A DNA stretch of 64,000 bases. It comes from Stramenopiles sp. TOSAG23-3 (taxonomy: Eukaryota; Sar). How positions within the stretch are numbered: the stretch's first letter is position 1; each line of letters starts with the position of its first letter. This document shows, in pieces, positions 62,932 to 64,000 of this stretch. The notes under the pieces were generated by a model. That model ran no database searches and had not been told where the DNA came from. It saw only the letters and a list, made by a program, of their open reading frames with translations. The stretch lies in the NCBI GenBank assembly GCA_900128585.1, contig LT642151.1, forward strand, positions 1 to 64,000, given 5' to 3'. Position numbers and translations under genes: made by a program.

Positions 62932-64000
62932 ATGTCTGGAAATGGCGACTTCGAGGAGGAGTCTTATGGCACCCCCCTTCAAATTATATCCATCGATGAG
63001 GAAAATAGCAAATTCAAATTAAACGAGGTAGAACTTGAGCAGGTCATGGCGCGGGTGCCGAAGGGTATGAAGCTCTCTGTTGTCAGTATTGTAGGCGCTT
63101 TCCGCACCGGGAAGTCTTTCTTGCTAGATTTTTTCCTCAAGTACTTGCGCCTGCCGCAAACGAAGATTGGCCGCGAGGCTTGGAGCAACCTGTTTACCTC
63201 AAAATCTTCAAAGTTGGAAGGGAACTCCAACGAGAAGGTGTCCGAGGGTGACAAGAACAATGACAGCGGGTTTTCGTGGAGGAGTGGCACGGAGCGGAAC
63301 ACCATGGGAATATGGCTTTGGAGCAAACCGTTTGTCCGCAAGGTGAAAGAGACAGGGGAGTCCGTGGCAGTCCTGTTGGTAGACACCCAAGGAATCTTTG
63401 ACAGTCGCCTGACCCAGATGATGGCGGCATCCATTTTTGGGCTAAGCACGCTGCTTTCGTCGTACCAGATATACAACGTGCAGAACAGGCTGCAAGAAGA
63501 TCACTTGCAGCACTTGGCCCTGTTCACCGAGTACGGCCGGGTGACGTTGCGGGCCCAAGAGTCAAGCGGGGACAACAACAACAAGGCCAAGAAGGCGGGG
63601 ACGGACGAGCAACCGTTCCAGGTCTTGCAATTTCTCGTGCGCGATTTTCAGTTCGAAAGCAAAGACCGGAGCGAGGACAAGATGACCGAGTACTTGCAAA
63701 ATTTCTTGTCGGTCGAAGACCGGCAACAGAAAGACCTTCGCGAAATTCGTGAGCACATTCGCGATTCGTTCGAAAAGGTGAGCATTTTTCTCCTCCCTCA
63801 CCCTGGCTTTGACGTCCCGGACCCAGAGTACGACGGCGAAGTCAGCAAAATTCGCGACGTGTTTCGAGAGATGCTCGAGCAGTACGTGCCGCTGGTGTTT
63901 AACAGGGAACTGCGGCCGAAGACGATCAACGGTAACTTTATTACGTCAATGGAGTTCAAACATTTCATTCGCGCCTTCGTTAAGATTTTCGCTGATGGAA
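62932..64000 (+). CDS. Atlastin-like GTPase (partial, runs off the window)
   Basis: 356 codons from the ATG at 62932, still open at the window end. The order is that of the atlastin/GBP G domain: P-L-Q-I-I-S-I-D near the N-terminus, G-A-F-R-T-G-K-S (P-loop) near residue 56, G-T-E-R-N-T-M-G-I-W (switch I, with the conserved Thr and G-I-W) near 120, V-D-T-Q-G (G3) near 150, and L-V-R-D-F (the R-D guanine-specificity motif) near 240. R-E-L-R-P-K-T-I-N-G-N near residue 325 is the start of the atlastin middle domain. Atlastins fuse ER tubules by GTP-driven dimerisation and end in two membrane helices and an amphipathic tail, all beyond the window. The full N-terminus fits the family, so the gene begins here without an internal intron. 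Confidence 0.92.
   Translation, partial: MSGNGDFEEESYGTPLQIISIDEENSKFKLNEVELEQVMARVPKGMKLSVVSIVGAFRTGKSFLLDFFLKYLRLPQTKIGREAWSNLFTSKSSKLEGNSNEKVSEGDKNNDSGFSWRSGTERNTMGIWLWSKPFVRKVKETGESVAVLLVDTQGIFDSRLTQMMAASIFGLSTLLSSYQIYNVQNRLQEDHLQHLALFTEYGRVTLRAQESSGDNNNKAKKAGTDEQPFQVLQFLVRDFQFESKDRSEDKMTEYLQNFLSVEDRQQKDLREIREHIRDSFEKVSIFLLPHPGFDVPDPEYDGEVSKIRDVFREMLEQYVPLVFNRELRPKTINGNFITSMEFKHFIRAFVKIFADG

Overview
The window is nuclear DNA of a flagellated single-celled eukaryote. It has no operons or ribosome-binding sites. Genes lie on both strands, separated by long AT-rich spacers full of simple repeats, and several products belong to eukaryote-only families: atlastin, eIF4E, PDEase_I, inositol polyphosphate kinase, EF-hand NADPH oxidase and basal-body coiled-coil proteins. 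Every confident gene is one uninterrupted frame, up to 10.7 kb, using the standard code, and I saw no convincing intron. The EF-hand NADPH oxidase, the two centrosomal LRR/coiled-coil proteins and the PG-rich repeat protein would fit a flagellated alga or protist. A stramenopile is possible, but the sequence alone does not settle the lineage.

Layout. 0-3.1 kb: a small protein with three SMARCAL1-like RPA-binding motifs, a double ABM-domain protein, and a histidine-phosphatase protein (minus). 3.3-9.1 kb (minus): an LRRCC1/VFL1-like basal-body candidate and a WW-methyltransferase-ankyrin protein. 9.1-10.4 kb: divergent spacer with a 391-nt pure purine run. 10.4-17 kb (plus): an eIF4E2-class protein fused to a novel beta-sandwich, a polytopic membrane protein, and an EF-hand NADPH oxidase. 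17-18.6 kb: repeats, a partial gene and an 810-base assembly gap. 18.6-29.2 kb (minus): a giant centriolin-like protein. 30-37 kb: two coiled-coil proteins and an MFS_2 transporter. 37-45 kb: PP2C, a CaaX EF-hand protein (minus), an STPGR protein and an aldehyde dehydrogenase. 45-50 kb (minus): a long TPR protein. 52-60.5 kb: a cyclic-nucleotide phosphodiesterase (plus) and a 2076-residue EF-hand/dynein-stalk-like/IQ/inositol-kinase fusion (minus). 61.8-64 kb (plus): a small secreted cysteine-rich protein and an atlastin-like GTPase that runs off the window.

Two themes stand out. One is cilium or basal body: the LRRCC1-like, centriolin-like and STPGR proteins, several coiled-coil proteins, and the microtubule-binding-like module in the kinase fusion. 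The other is calcium and second-messenger signalling: NADPH oxidase, EF-hand protein, phosphodiesterase, PP2C and inositol kinase. Co-location in a eukaryote does not prove a shared pathway.

The best candidates for something undescribed are the EF-hand/dynein-stalk-like/IQ/inositol polyphosphate kinase fusion, the beta-sandwich-eIF4E fusion, the secreted six-cysteine propeptide, and a dispersed inverted-repeat family found mostly at gene 3' ends. Family calls come from reading motifs by eye; no database search was run.
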